Assembly (NCBI RefSeq): GCF_022662575.1
Contig: NZ_JALBFU010000002.1
Location: forward strand, 539,959-603,958
DNA length: 64,000 bases
Source of the DNA: Luteimonas aquatica
GTDB taxonomy: Bacteria > Pseudomonadota > Gammaproteobacteria > Xanthomonadales > Xanthomonadaceae
Direction: 5' to 3'
How positions within the stretch are numbered: position 1 is the first letter of the stretch; every line of letters begins with the position of its first letter. The translations under genes were made by a program, and so were the position numbers. Shown here piece by piece: positions 15,866 through 25,298 of the stretch. The notes beneath the pieces were generated by a model. That model was not told the origin of the DNA and did not search any database. It saw nothing but the letters and a program-made list of their open reading frames with translations.

Positions 15866-18547
15866 TCAGCGGCGTTGCGCGCCCGGCGCCTCGCTCCCGC
15901 AGCGTTGCAGGCGCCGATACTGCGGATCGCCTTCGCCGAAACGCCGCCGCGCGATTTCCAGCGCCTCATGCATTGCGCGCTCGTCGGCCGCCGTCGCGCG
16001 GCCGCCGCGGCGCCTGAGGCAGGCGTTCTCGGCCCGCGCCAGCGCCAGATTGCCGGTTTGCCCGGGGAGGCGCGCGAATTGCGCCTGCGCCAGTGCAAGG
16101 AGCCGCATCGCCTCGTCGCGGCGGCCGAGATCGTCCAGCGCCGCCGCCAGGCCGAGCCGGTGGATCGCCACGTTGAGATGGGTCGGTGACGGACCGCGCT
16201 CGCCGATGGCAACGGCCTCGCGCAGATGCGGCTCCGCCTTGGCGGCATCGTGCAGGTACAGATGCTGCAGCAGGCCGAGGTTGTACTCGGCCATCGCCAC
16301 GCGCGGATGGTCGTTTCCGTGGACCCTGCGCTTGATCGCCAGGGAGCGCTCGAAATAGCCCACCGACCGCGCCGAGTCGCCGCGGGCCTGGGCGATCGTG
16401 CCGAGTCCGTTGTAGACCGCCGCGGTGGTGGTGTGATCTTCGCCAAGGACGCGGATGTCGATCTGCGCCGCCGCCAGCGCAAGACGCTCGGCTTCGCCCA
16501 GGTGTCCTTGGTCGCGGCGCTGCAGCGCGAGCGCATACATCAGCTTGGCGACGGCCGGGTCGTTGCTGCGGATGCCGATGGCGTCCGGTTCGCGCAGGGC
16601 CGCATCGAGCAGTGTGGCGGCTTCCTCCTGGCGGCCTGCGGCCTTCAGCGCGCTGGCCAGCGACAGGCGAGCCTGCAGGCTGCGCGGGTCGGCGGGGCCG
16701 AACTGGCGCTGATACTGCGGGTCCAGCCGCCGCCACAGCGCCAGGGACTGGTCGAGACGGCCTTGCGACTGCAGGAGCGAGGCGCGCAGGCCGAGCAGTT
16801 CCAGCCGTTCCTCGCTGGATTTTGCATCGTCCGCGGACGGCAGGGTCGCCATGGCGCGGGCGAGAAAGCGGTCGGCATCCGCATATTTCGCCGTCGCCAT
16901 CGCCAGCCGCGCGCGCTGCCGGTAGCTCTCGCGCAAGGCGGACGGCGGCGTGCCGGGCAGGCTTTCCCGCAGGCGCAGGGCGTCGGCGGAATGGCGCTCC
17001 GCGGACGAGTAATCGTTCAGCGCGAGGTCGATGTCGGCGATCGCCGTGGAGAGCGCGGCATGGGTCTCCGGGTCCCGGATCTGGCCCGTCGCCAGACGCC
17101 GGGAGCCGCGCGCCAGCAGCTCGCGCGCGCTGGGATCGTTGCCGCGCGCCTGCTCGGGATCGGACGCCTTGAACAGATCGACCATGAAGCCGGTCACCTG
17201 TTCCGCCTGGGCGCGCCTTGCCTCGGCGCGGTCGCGCGCCTGCGCCAGCTGCCGGGATTGCAGCACCGTGCCGATGACGAACGCCATCGAAAGCACGGCC
17301 ACGACCCCGGCCGCCGCCAGTACGATGGCATTGCGCCGGACGAACTTGCCGAAGCGGTAGCCGGTTTCGCCCTGCCGCGCCGCCACCGGCCGCGATGCGA
17401 GCACCGCGCGCAGATCGTCGGCGAACTTCTCGACGCTGGCATAGCGCCGCTCCGGCTCCTTGCGCAGGGCGCGGGCGAGCACCGCGTCGAGGTCGCCGCG
17501 CAGGCGACGCTGCAGGGCCTGCGCGCCGGTCACGCCGCGCCGCAGGGCGATCTCGCGCGCTCGTTGCGGGTCGGCCTGCGCCAACCGCGCCACCGCCTGG
17601 CTGGCCGGCGGCGCATCGACCCGGACGATCTCGTAGACCAGTTGCGCCGGGGCGTAGTCGCCTGGCTCGAACGGCAGGCGTCCGGCCAGGAGTTCGTAGA
17701 GCAGCGCGCCCAGCGAATAGATATCGGTGGCGACGCTGGTGGCCTGGCCGCCGACCTGTTCCGGCGCCGCCGTTCCGGGCGAGAAGAAGCGCTGCGCCTC
17801 GACGGTGACCTCCGCGCCGTCGGCGCTTTCGCCCGGCAGCGGCTTGGCGATTCCGAAATCGAGCAGCTTGGCGGCGCCCGCCGCGTCCACCAGCACGTTG
17901 CTGGCCTTGATGTCGCGGTGCAGGACCAGCCGCTTATGCGCGTAGTCGACCGCCGAGAGCACCTCCAGCATCAGGCGCAAGCGCGCCTCGATACTCGATA
18001 CATGCCGGTCGCAATACGCCGTGATGGCAAGGCCGTCGACATATTCCATCGCGAAGTAGGGCGCGCCGGTCGCGAGTTCTCCGGCATCGATCAGCCGCGC
18101 GATGTGCGGGTGTTCCAGGGACGCCAGCAGCTGGCGCTCGCGCCGCAGCCGCTCGTGCGCCTGCGGCGTGAGCCGGTGCAGCGTGGCCACCTTCAGCGCG
18201 ACGTTCTGCGTGCCCCGGTCGATCGCGCGCCTGGCCAGGTAGACGCGGCCCATGCCGCCCAGGCCCAGCTCGCGCTCGATGGTGAACGGGCCGGCGCGGT
18301 CGCCGGAGGCCAGGCGGTTGGCGTCGGCCCAGGCGTCCAGCGTCTCCTGCCAGCCGGCCACGCCGGGGACGCCGGTCTGCGTGCCGAGCGCGTCGTGGGC
18401 TTCGAGCAGCCGCTGCACCGCGGCGCGCAGGGCGGCATCGCCGGTGCATTCCTGGTCCAGGAATGCCGCGCGCGCCTGCGGATCGAGCTCGATCGCATGG
18501 GCGAAGAGCGCGGCGGCCTGGGACCAGCGGACGGTGTCGGTCGGCAT
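15866..18547 (-). CDS. Membrane-anchored Ser/Thr protein kinase with C-terminal TPRs
   Basis: An 893-aa Hanks-type kinase. The kinase domain (about 88-380) has the glycine loop GLGGMG (95-100), the ATP-binding Lys119 in VALK, the catalytic loop HRDIKASN (210-217) and DFG (230-232), so it should be active. A single membrane helix (about 407-429) separates it from a long alpha-helical C-terminal region with TPR-like repeats (for example GEAERLALAAAQIDIRVLGE and MAEYNLGLLQHLYLHDAAKA), expected in the periplasm. An N-terminal helical segment (1-85) is typical of this xanthomonad subgroup. It begins 20 bases after the sigma-factor gene, implying a shared transcript. It may sense an envelope cue and phosphorylate the neighbouring sigma factor; that link is inferred from known ECF-kinase pairs. 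Confidence 0.92.
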   Translation of the reverse strand: MPTDTVRWSQAAALFAHAIELDPQARAAFLDQECTGDAALRAAVQRLLEAHDALGTQTGVPGVAGWQETLDAWADANRLASGDRAGPFTIERELGLGGMGRVYLARRAIDRGTQNVALKVATLHRLTPQAHERLRRERQLLASLEHPHIARLIDAGELATGAPYFAMEYVDGLAITAYCDRHVSSIEARLRLMLEVLSAVDYAHKRLVLHRDIKASNVLVDAAGAAKLLDFGIAKPLPGESADGAEVTVEAQRFFSPGTAAPEQVGGQATSVATDIYSLGALLYELLAGRLPFEPGDYAPAQLVYEIVRVDAPPASQAVARLAQADPQRAREIALRRGVTGAQALQRRLRGDLDAVLARALRKEPERRYASVEKFADDLRAVLASRPVAARQGETGYRFGKFVRRNAIVLAAAGVVAVLSMAFVIGTVLQSRQLAQARDRAEARRAQAEQVTGFMVDLFKASDPEQARGNDPSARELLARGSRRLATGQIRDPETHAALSTAIADIDLALNDYSSAERHSADALRLRESLPGTPPSALRESYRQRARLAMATAKYADADRFLARAMATLPSADDAKSSEERLELLGLRASLLQSQGRLDQSLALWRRLDPQYQRQFGPADPRSLQARLSLASALKAAGRQEEAATLLDAALREPDAIGIRSNDPAVAKLMYALALQRRDQGHLGEAERLALAAAQIDIRVLGEDHTTTAAVYNGLGTIAQARGDSARSVGYFERSLAIKRRVHGNDHPRVAMAEYNLGLLQHLYLHDAAKAEPHLREAVAIGERGPSPTHLNVAIHRLGLAAALDDLGRRDEAMRLLALAQAQFARLPGQTGNLALARAENACLRRRGGRATAADERAMHEALEIARRRFGEGDPQYRRLQRCGSEAPGAQRR

Positions 18548-18567
18548 TCCCGTGCCTGTCCTGTTGC

Positions 18568-19146
18568 CTATGCCGCGGGAGGGCCGGTGAGCTGCTCGTA
18601 CAGCCAGGCGCGCGCGAACTGCCAGTCGCGCTTGGCGGTGGGCAGGGAAACGCCGATCGCCTCGGCCGTTTCCTCCAGGGTCAGGCCGCCAAAATAGCGC
18701 AGCTCCACGCCCTTGGCGGCGCGGGCGTTGATGCGTTCCAGGCGGAACAGCAGGCGGTCGAGGTCGAGCGCATCGGCCATGTCGGATTGCGCGCCGCCCA
18801 TCTCGCCGTCGGCGCGCAGGGTGACCTGCACGACGTCGCCGCCGCGCTTGAGCGCGTTGCGCTCGCGCAGGTGGTCGACCAGCAGGCGCCGCATCACGTG
18901 CGCGGCGATGGCGTAGAAATGGGAGCGGTTGTGGAACGGCACCCCGCGCTGCGGCACCAGCTTGAAATAGGCCTCGTTGGCGAGCTCGGTCGCCGACAGG
19001 GTGACCCGGCCGCCGGCCGAGAGCCGCTGCTGCGCCAGCCGCCGCAGCACCGGATACACCTGCTCCAGCAGCAGGGTTTCCGCGTTGGGATCACCGTCGC
19101 GCCAGTCGGACAACAATCCCGTGATGTCCTGGGGGGAGGCGGTCAT
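18568..19146 (-). CDS. ECF-type RNA polymerase sigma factor (kinase-associated subgroup)
   Basis: A 192-aa ECF sigma factor of the subgroup found beside Ser/Thr kinases. Region 2 is recognisable in ATELANEAYFKLVPQ and FYAIAAHVMRRLLVDHLRER (about 52-97), and region 4 in ELRYFGGLTLEETAEAIGVS with the helix-turn-helix LPTAKRDWQFARAWL (about 145-183). No anti-sigma factor gene is adjacent; the next gene downstream, 20 bases away, is the kinase-TPR protein. In such pairs, for example EcfK/PknS in Xanthomonas citri, the kinase rather than an anti-sigma factor controls activity. Whether that holds here, and which regulon is controlled, is not shown by the sequence. Confidence 0.9.
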   Translation of the reverse strand: MTASPQDITGLLSDWRDGDPNAETLLLEQVYPVLRRLAQQRLSAGGRVTLSATELANEAYFKLVPQRGVPFHNRSHFYAIAAHVMRRLLVDHLRERNALKRGGDVVQVTLRADGEMGGAQSDMADALDLDRLLFRLERINARAAKGVELRYFGGLTLEETAEAIGVSLPTAKRDWQFARAWLYEQLTGPPAA

Positions 19147-19350
19147 GGCAGCAGCGCCTTGTCGGGCCTGAGAGCATAGCGGATCGATGTCGTTGCGGCC
19201 ATTTCGGCGCGGCGCCCGACGCGATGCGCCGGGACGATTTCGACGGGAATGCGCGGCCGGGGTAGGTTCTGTCGCCTTTGCGTGTTGCCGACCATCTTTG
19301 GCGTGCGCAAACGCTGCGGCCAGCGCGGGGAACTCGACGGCGGCGCCCGC

Positions 19351-19854
19351 TTATCCGAGCAACGAGGGATTGAGCCGCCAGACCGCGTAGTTCAAGACAG
19401 CCGCGAAGCTCACCCAGAGCAGATAGGGGAGCAGCAGCGCGCCCGCCAGCGGCCGGACGCGCCAGAAGCCGGCCAGGGTGGCGGCGATCATGATCCACAA
19501 CACCACGATGTCGGCGAAGGCAATCGCCCCGCGCCGCCATGCGAAGAACAGCCAGCTCCAGGCGGCGTTCAGGGCCAGCTGCACCAGGAACAGGACGAGC
19601 GCGGCACGGGCGCCGGCGAACCCGCGGACCCGCCATACCAGCCACGCGGCGATGCCCATCAGCGTGTAGAGCACGGTCCACACTGGACCGAACAGCCAGG
19701 CCGGCGGCGCCCAGTCCGGGCGCGCCAGCTGTCCGTAGAAAGCCGCCGCACGCACCGAGGCAGTCGCGCCCACCGCCGCCGCCGCGTAAGCGGTCGCCAG
19801 CCAGGCCAGCAAGCCGAGCAGAGTTCGTCGTCGGCTGGAGGGATGCATGGTCAT
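19351..19854 (-). CDS. tspO: TspO/MBR family protein
   Basis: A 167-aa five-helix membrane protein of the tryptophan-rich sensory protein/TspO family, which binds tetrapyrroles and is linked to stress and light responses. The signature LARPDWAPPAWLFGPVWTVL with YTLMGIAAWLVWR is intact, as are NAAWSWLFF and the last helix LPYLLWVSFAAVLNYAVW. The start at 19854 (MTMHPSSRRR) has AAAGGATC about 9 bases upstream; a second ATG lies two codons in, and longer in-frame extensions are Arg-rich and unlike the family. It stands alone between the ECF sigma factor and a non-coding stretch. No tetrapyrrole genes lie nearby. Confidence 0.92.
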   Translation of the reverse strand: MTMHPSSRRRTLLGLLAWLATAYAAAAVGATASVRAAAFYGQLARPDWAPPAWLFGPVWTVLYTLMGIAAWLVWRVRGFAGARAALVLFLVQLALNAAWSWLFFAWRRGAIAFADIVVLWIMIAATLAGFWRVRPLAGALLLPYLLWVSFAAVLNYAVWRLNPSLLG

Positions 19855-20312
19855 GGCCTGATCCTTTTGCGATGCCGGAGGTCGGTGCCGGCGATGGCGT
19901 TTGGCCATCGTCGCATTTCCGCAGCCGGAATGCCCTCCCACCCAGGCGAACGTAAAGCTGGCGGAATGCGCTTGAATCGAAGGGCGCCCCCTATCTCAAC
20001 TGCCTTGCCGGCTGCTGCGTGCCGGCGCCCCGCCGAGGCATCCCGATGCGAGCGGGCGGGCCTGCGAGCATGGCGGATCGGTGCGGCCCGGGCCAGCGTG
20101 GGCGCAGGCTCAGGGCGCGTATTGGTTTGCGGATGCCGAAATAGTCCCGGAATTAGTCCTTCGGCCCGTTGACGACGCGCTTCCCCGCCTTGCATCGGCC
20201 CCCCGAGACCTGTGATCTATTCGGGGTGGGGAGGCGGCTTTGTGGTGTGATGAGACGTGGATCGATCCGGCAAGCACGACGCGTAGATTCGCGCATGTCG
20301 TACGCGCTGCCT
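19855..20312. other. 458-bp intergenic region without recognisable gene
   Basis: No reading frame here resembles a protein or has a convincing start; the short frames that cross it are Arg/Pro-rich, as expected from GC-rich non-coding DNA. It holds a heat-shock-like element at 19971-19994 (described separately) and an imperfect inverted repeat with CCCCGA and TCGGGG arms near 20202-20226. Confidence 0.6.
19971..19994 (+). promoter_or_regulatory. Sigma-32-like element with no gene behind it
   Basis: CTTGAA (19971-19976), an 11-bp spacer and CCCCTAT (19988-19994) resemble a heat-shock promoter. The first ten bases, CTTGAATCGA, are identical to those of the clpB promoter at 20761. Downstream on this strand there is no gene until clpB, and the genes between are on the other strand. 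Confidence 0.25.
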
Positions 20313-20630
20313 TCAATGCGTCAGCACGAAGACCAAGGCCATCATCAGCAACATGCTCGAGAGCATCACCAGCCAGACTGGAAGCGGTTTTCCGGCCTGT
20401 CGCGGTTCCGCCTGCTGCGGCTGCGCAAGCGCGCGCAGGATGTCGACGGCCCGGTCCCAGTCCTGTTCATGCAGCACATAGAAGCGCGCCGGGCTGCCGC
20501 CCATCGGACCGGCGATGCCGGCGACGGAGGCATCCGCATCCGAGCAGTAATACTCGATTTCCTCCTGGTCCAGTGCGATGCGCAGGGACTGTGCAAACGA
20601 CAGGCTGGTCGCGGCGTAGAGAAGCTTCAT
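20313..20630 (-). CDS. DUF2007-like small protein with C-terminal membrane helix
   Basis: A 105-aa protein. The N-terminal two thirds (MKLLYAATSLSFAQSLRIAL, DQEEIEYYCSDADAS, ARFYVLHEQDWDRAVDIL) match the DUF2007 putative signal-transducing fold, a small PII-like domain. A single hydrophobic helix (about 84-103, WLVMLSSMLLMMALVFVLTH) ends the chain, so it is probably tail-anchored with the domain in the cytoplasm. It is a lone gene between a non-coding stretch and the divergent clpB promoter region. Codon use is a little less GC-biased than in its neighbours. The ligand is unknown. Confidence 0.78.
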   Translation of the reverse strand: MKLLYAATSLSFAQSLRIALDQEEIEYYCSDADASVAGIAGPMGGSPARFYVLHEQDWDRAVDILRALAQPQQAEPRQAGKPLPVWLVMLSSMLLMMALVFVLTH

Positions 20631-20760
20631 CGGGATTCCATTCGATGTTCAGATCATCGACGAAGCTGCATCTGGCCGCTCCGGCAGACCGATTCAGGGC
20701 ACCCGGCCGACGGGTCCGTAGAGAGGGGGCAGGAACGGGTCCGCGCGCCACGCCGAATGG

Positions 20761-20786
20761 CTTGAATCGAGCCCGTTGGCCCATAT
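20761..20786 (+). promoter_or_regulatory. Sigma-32-type heat-shock promoter of clpB
   Basis: CTTGAA at 20761-20766 and GCCCATAT at 20779-20786, separated by 12 bases, match the heat-shock consensus CTTGAA-N11-16-CCCCATNT at 13 of 13 specified positions except the first C of the -10. It lies 49 bases before the clpB ATG, and clpB is a classic sigma-32 target. Confidence 0.75.
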
Positions 20787-20834
20787 CTTGGCTGCATCGC
20801 TGGCGCCATGCCGGCCGTTTCTCGGGACCCTCCG

Positions 20835-23420
<2,586 letters not shown>

Positions 23421-23438
23421 TCGGCGCCAGGCGGACGC

Positions 23439-23471
23439 AGAGCCCGGACGGCATCGCCGCCCGGGCTCTTT
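23439..23471 (+). terminator. Terminator after clpB
   Basis: Stem AGAGCCCGG / CCGGGCTCT (23439-23447 and 23461-23469) with a 13-base loop and a short T run, between the convergent clpB and antiporter genes. Confidence 0.65.
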
Positions 23472-23473
23472 CG

Positions 23474-25168
23474 TCAGGCGGTCTGCGCGCGCAGCGCGCG
23501 GTACGGCGGCGTCGCCATCACCATTTCGGCCAGCGAATAGGCCAGCTCGCGCTCGGCCAGCACCGCGCCGTCGGCGCCGTGGGCGAGCAGGTGCTTGACC
23601 TCGGCGTCGCTGTGCGCGCGCGCCAGCACGGTGATCCCGGGGTTGGCCGCCTTCAGCCGCGCGATGGTTTCGCCGGCTTCCAGCGCGTGCGGGATCGCGA
23701 ACACGGCCAGCTTGGCGCGTTCGGGCGCGGCTTCGGGCATGACACGTTCGGCGGCGGCGTTGCCGCGCACGGCGGGGAAGCCCGCGGCGCGGGCGCGGGC
23801 GACGGTATCCGCGTCGTCCTCCACCACCACCACCGGAACGCCGCGCTCGCGCAGCAGCGTGGCCAGCTGGCTGCCGACGCGGCCGTAGCCGACCACGATG
23901 GCGTGGTCGGAGATCGTCTCGGGCACGCGATGCGCCTCGGCTTCCTGGTCGGCGGCCTGCTGCGCGTCGCGCTGGCTCTGCGCGTCCTGCTTGGCCTGCC
24001 AGCGGTCGAGCAGGGTGAACAGGAAGGGGTTGAGGATGATCGAGAGCAGGGCGCCGGCCAGGATCAGGTCATGCGCTTCCTGCGGCAGGATCTTCAGCGA
24101 CAGGCCGAGCCCGGCCAGGATGAAGGAGAACTCGCCGATCTGCGCCAGGCTGGTGGAGATCACCAGCGCGGTGGTGTTGGGCCGGCCGAAGGCGCGCACG
24201 ATGGCCCATGCCGCCGCCGACTTGCCGACCACGATGATCAGGAAGGTGGCCAGCAGTTCCAGCGGACGCTCGACCACGATGTGCCAGTCGAACAGCATGC
24301 CGACCGAGACGAAGAACAGCACCGCGAAGGCGTCACGCAGCGGCAGCGAGTCGTTGGCCGCCTTGTGGCCGAACTCGGATTCGTTGAGCAGCATGCCGGC
24401 GAAGAACGCGCCCAGCGCGAACGACACGCCGAACAGTTCCGCGGCGCCGAAGGCCACGCCCATCGCCACGGCCAGCACGCACAGCGTGAACAGCTCGCGC
24501 GAGCCGGTGCCGGCTACGCGTTCGAGTACCCACGGGATCACGCGCCGCCCCACCACCAGCATCAGCGCGACGAAGGCGCCGACCTTGCCGAGGGTGACGA
24601 ACAGGGTCAACCAGAGGCTGCCGCCGCCGCCTCCTTCGCCGCCGAGCGCGCCGGCGAACGCCGGCACCAGCACCAGCGCCAGCACCATCGCCAGGTCCTC
24701 GACGATCAGCCAGCCCACCGCGATGCGGCCCTTGGTGGTTTCGATCAGGCGCCGCTCCTCGAGCGCGCGCAACAGCACCACGGTGCTGGCCACCGACAGC
24801 GCCAGGCCGAACATCAGGCCTGCGCCGTGCGACCAGCCCAGCCATTCGCCCAGTCCCCAGCCCATCAGCGTCGCCGCGGCGATCTGCGCGACCGCGCCGG
24901 GCAGCGCGATCGCCTTCACGTCCATCAGGTCCTTGAGCGAGAAATGCAGGCCCACGCCGAACATCAGCAGGATCACGCCGACCTCGGCCAGCTGCGGCGC
25001 CAGCGTCTGGTCGGCGACGAAGCCGGGCGTGAAGGGGCCGATGAGGATGCCGGCGACCAGGTAGCCGACCAGCGGCGACAGGCGCAGGCGCTGCGCGAGC
25101 AGGCCCAGCACGAAGGCCGCGACGAAGCCGACGCACAGGATGGCGATCAGGGAAGTGTGATGGGGCAT
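23474..25168 (-). CDS. ybaL: YbaL/Kef-type monovalent cation:proton antiporter with TrkA-N domain
   Basis: A 564-aa CPA2-family antiporter. The N-terminal about 400 residues form the multi-helix exchanger (LSPLVGYLVAGILIGPFTPG, ALSVASTVVLLRALEE, FALGAFFAGMLLNESEFGHK). The C-terminus is a Rossmann RCK/TrkA-N domain beginning SDHAIVVGYGRVGSQLATLL with the nucleotide-binding GxGxxG. This architecture and length fit E. coli YbaL best, with KefB/KefC as close alternatives. The start MPHHTSLIAIL at 25168 matches the family N-terminus; the open frame extends 15 residues upstream without conservation. It probably exports K+ or Na+ in exchange for protons under redox or osmotic control. No ancillary KefF/G gene is nearby. 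Confidence 0.88.
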   Translation of the reverse strand: MPHHTSLIAILCVGFVAAFVLGLLAQRLRLSPLVGYLVAGILIGPFTPGFVADQTLAPQLAEVGVILLMFGVGLHFSLKDLMDVKAIALPGAVAQIAAATLMGWGLGEWLGWSHGAGLMFGLALSVASTVVLLRALEERRLIETTKGRIAVGWLIVEDLAMVLALVLVPAFAGALGGEGGGGGSLWLTLFVTLGKVGAFVALMLVVGRRVIPWVLERVAGTGSRELFTLCVLAVAMGVAFGAAELFGVSFALGAFFAGMLLNESEFGHKAANDSLPLRDAFAVLFFVSVGMLFDWHIVVERPLELLATFLIIVVGKSAAAWAIVRAFGRPNTTALVISTSLAQIGEFSFILAGLGLSLKILPQEAHDLILAGALLSIILNPFLFTLLDRWQAKQDAQSQRDAQQAADQEAEAHRVPETISDHAIVVGYGRVGSQLATLLRERGVPVVVVEDDADTVARARAAGFPAVRGNAAAERVMPEAAPERAKLAVFAIPHALEAGETIARLKAANPGITVLARAHSDAEVKHLLAHGADGAVLAERELAYSLAEMVMATPPYRALRAQTA

Positions 25169-25243
25169 CGGCGACTCCGTCGTGCGATGACGGGGATGAT
25201 GACCGGCAAGCAAGAATCATGCAAACGTTTTCGGGTTCCGTGC

Positions 25244-25271
25244 AAAAAGAAACCCCGCGGATGCGGGGTTT
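25244..25271 (-). terminator. Strong rho-independent terminator of the first TonB-receptor gene
   Basis: On the minus strand a perfect 9-bp stem AAACCCCGC / GCGGGGTTT with a 4-base loop is followed by CTTTTTG. It lies 27 bases past the receptor stop codon. Confidence 0.92.
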
Positions 25272-25298
25272 CCCGGGGTTTTCGGCTGAATCCGCCGT

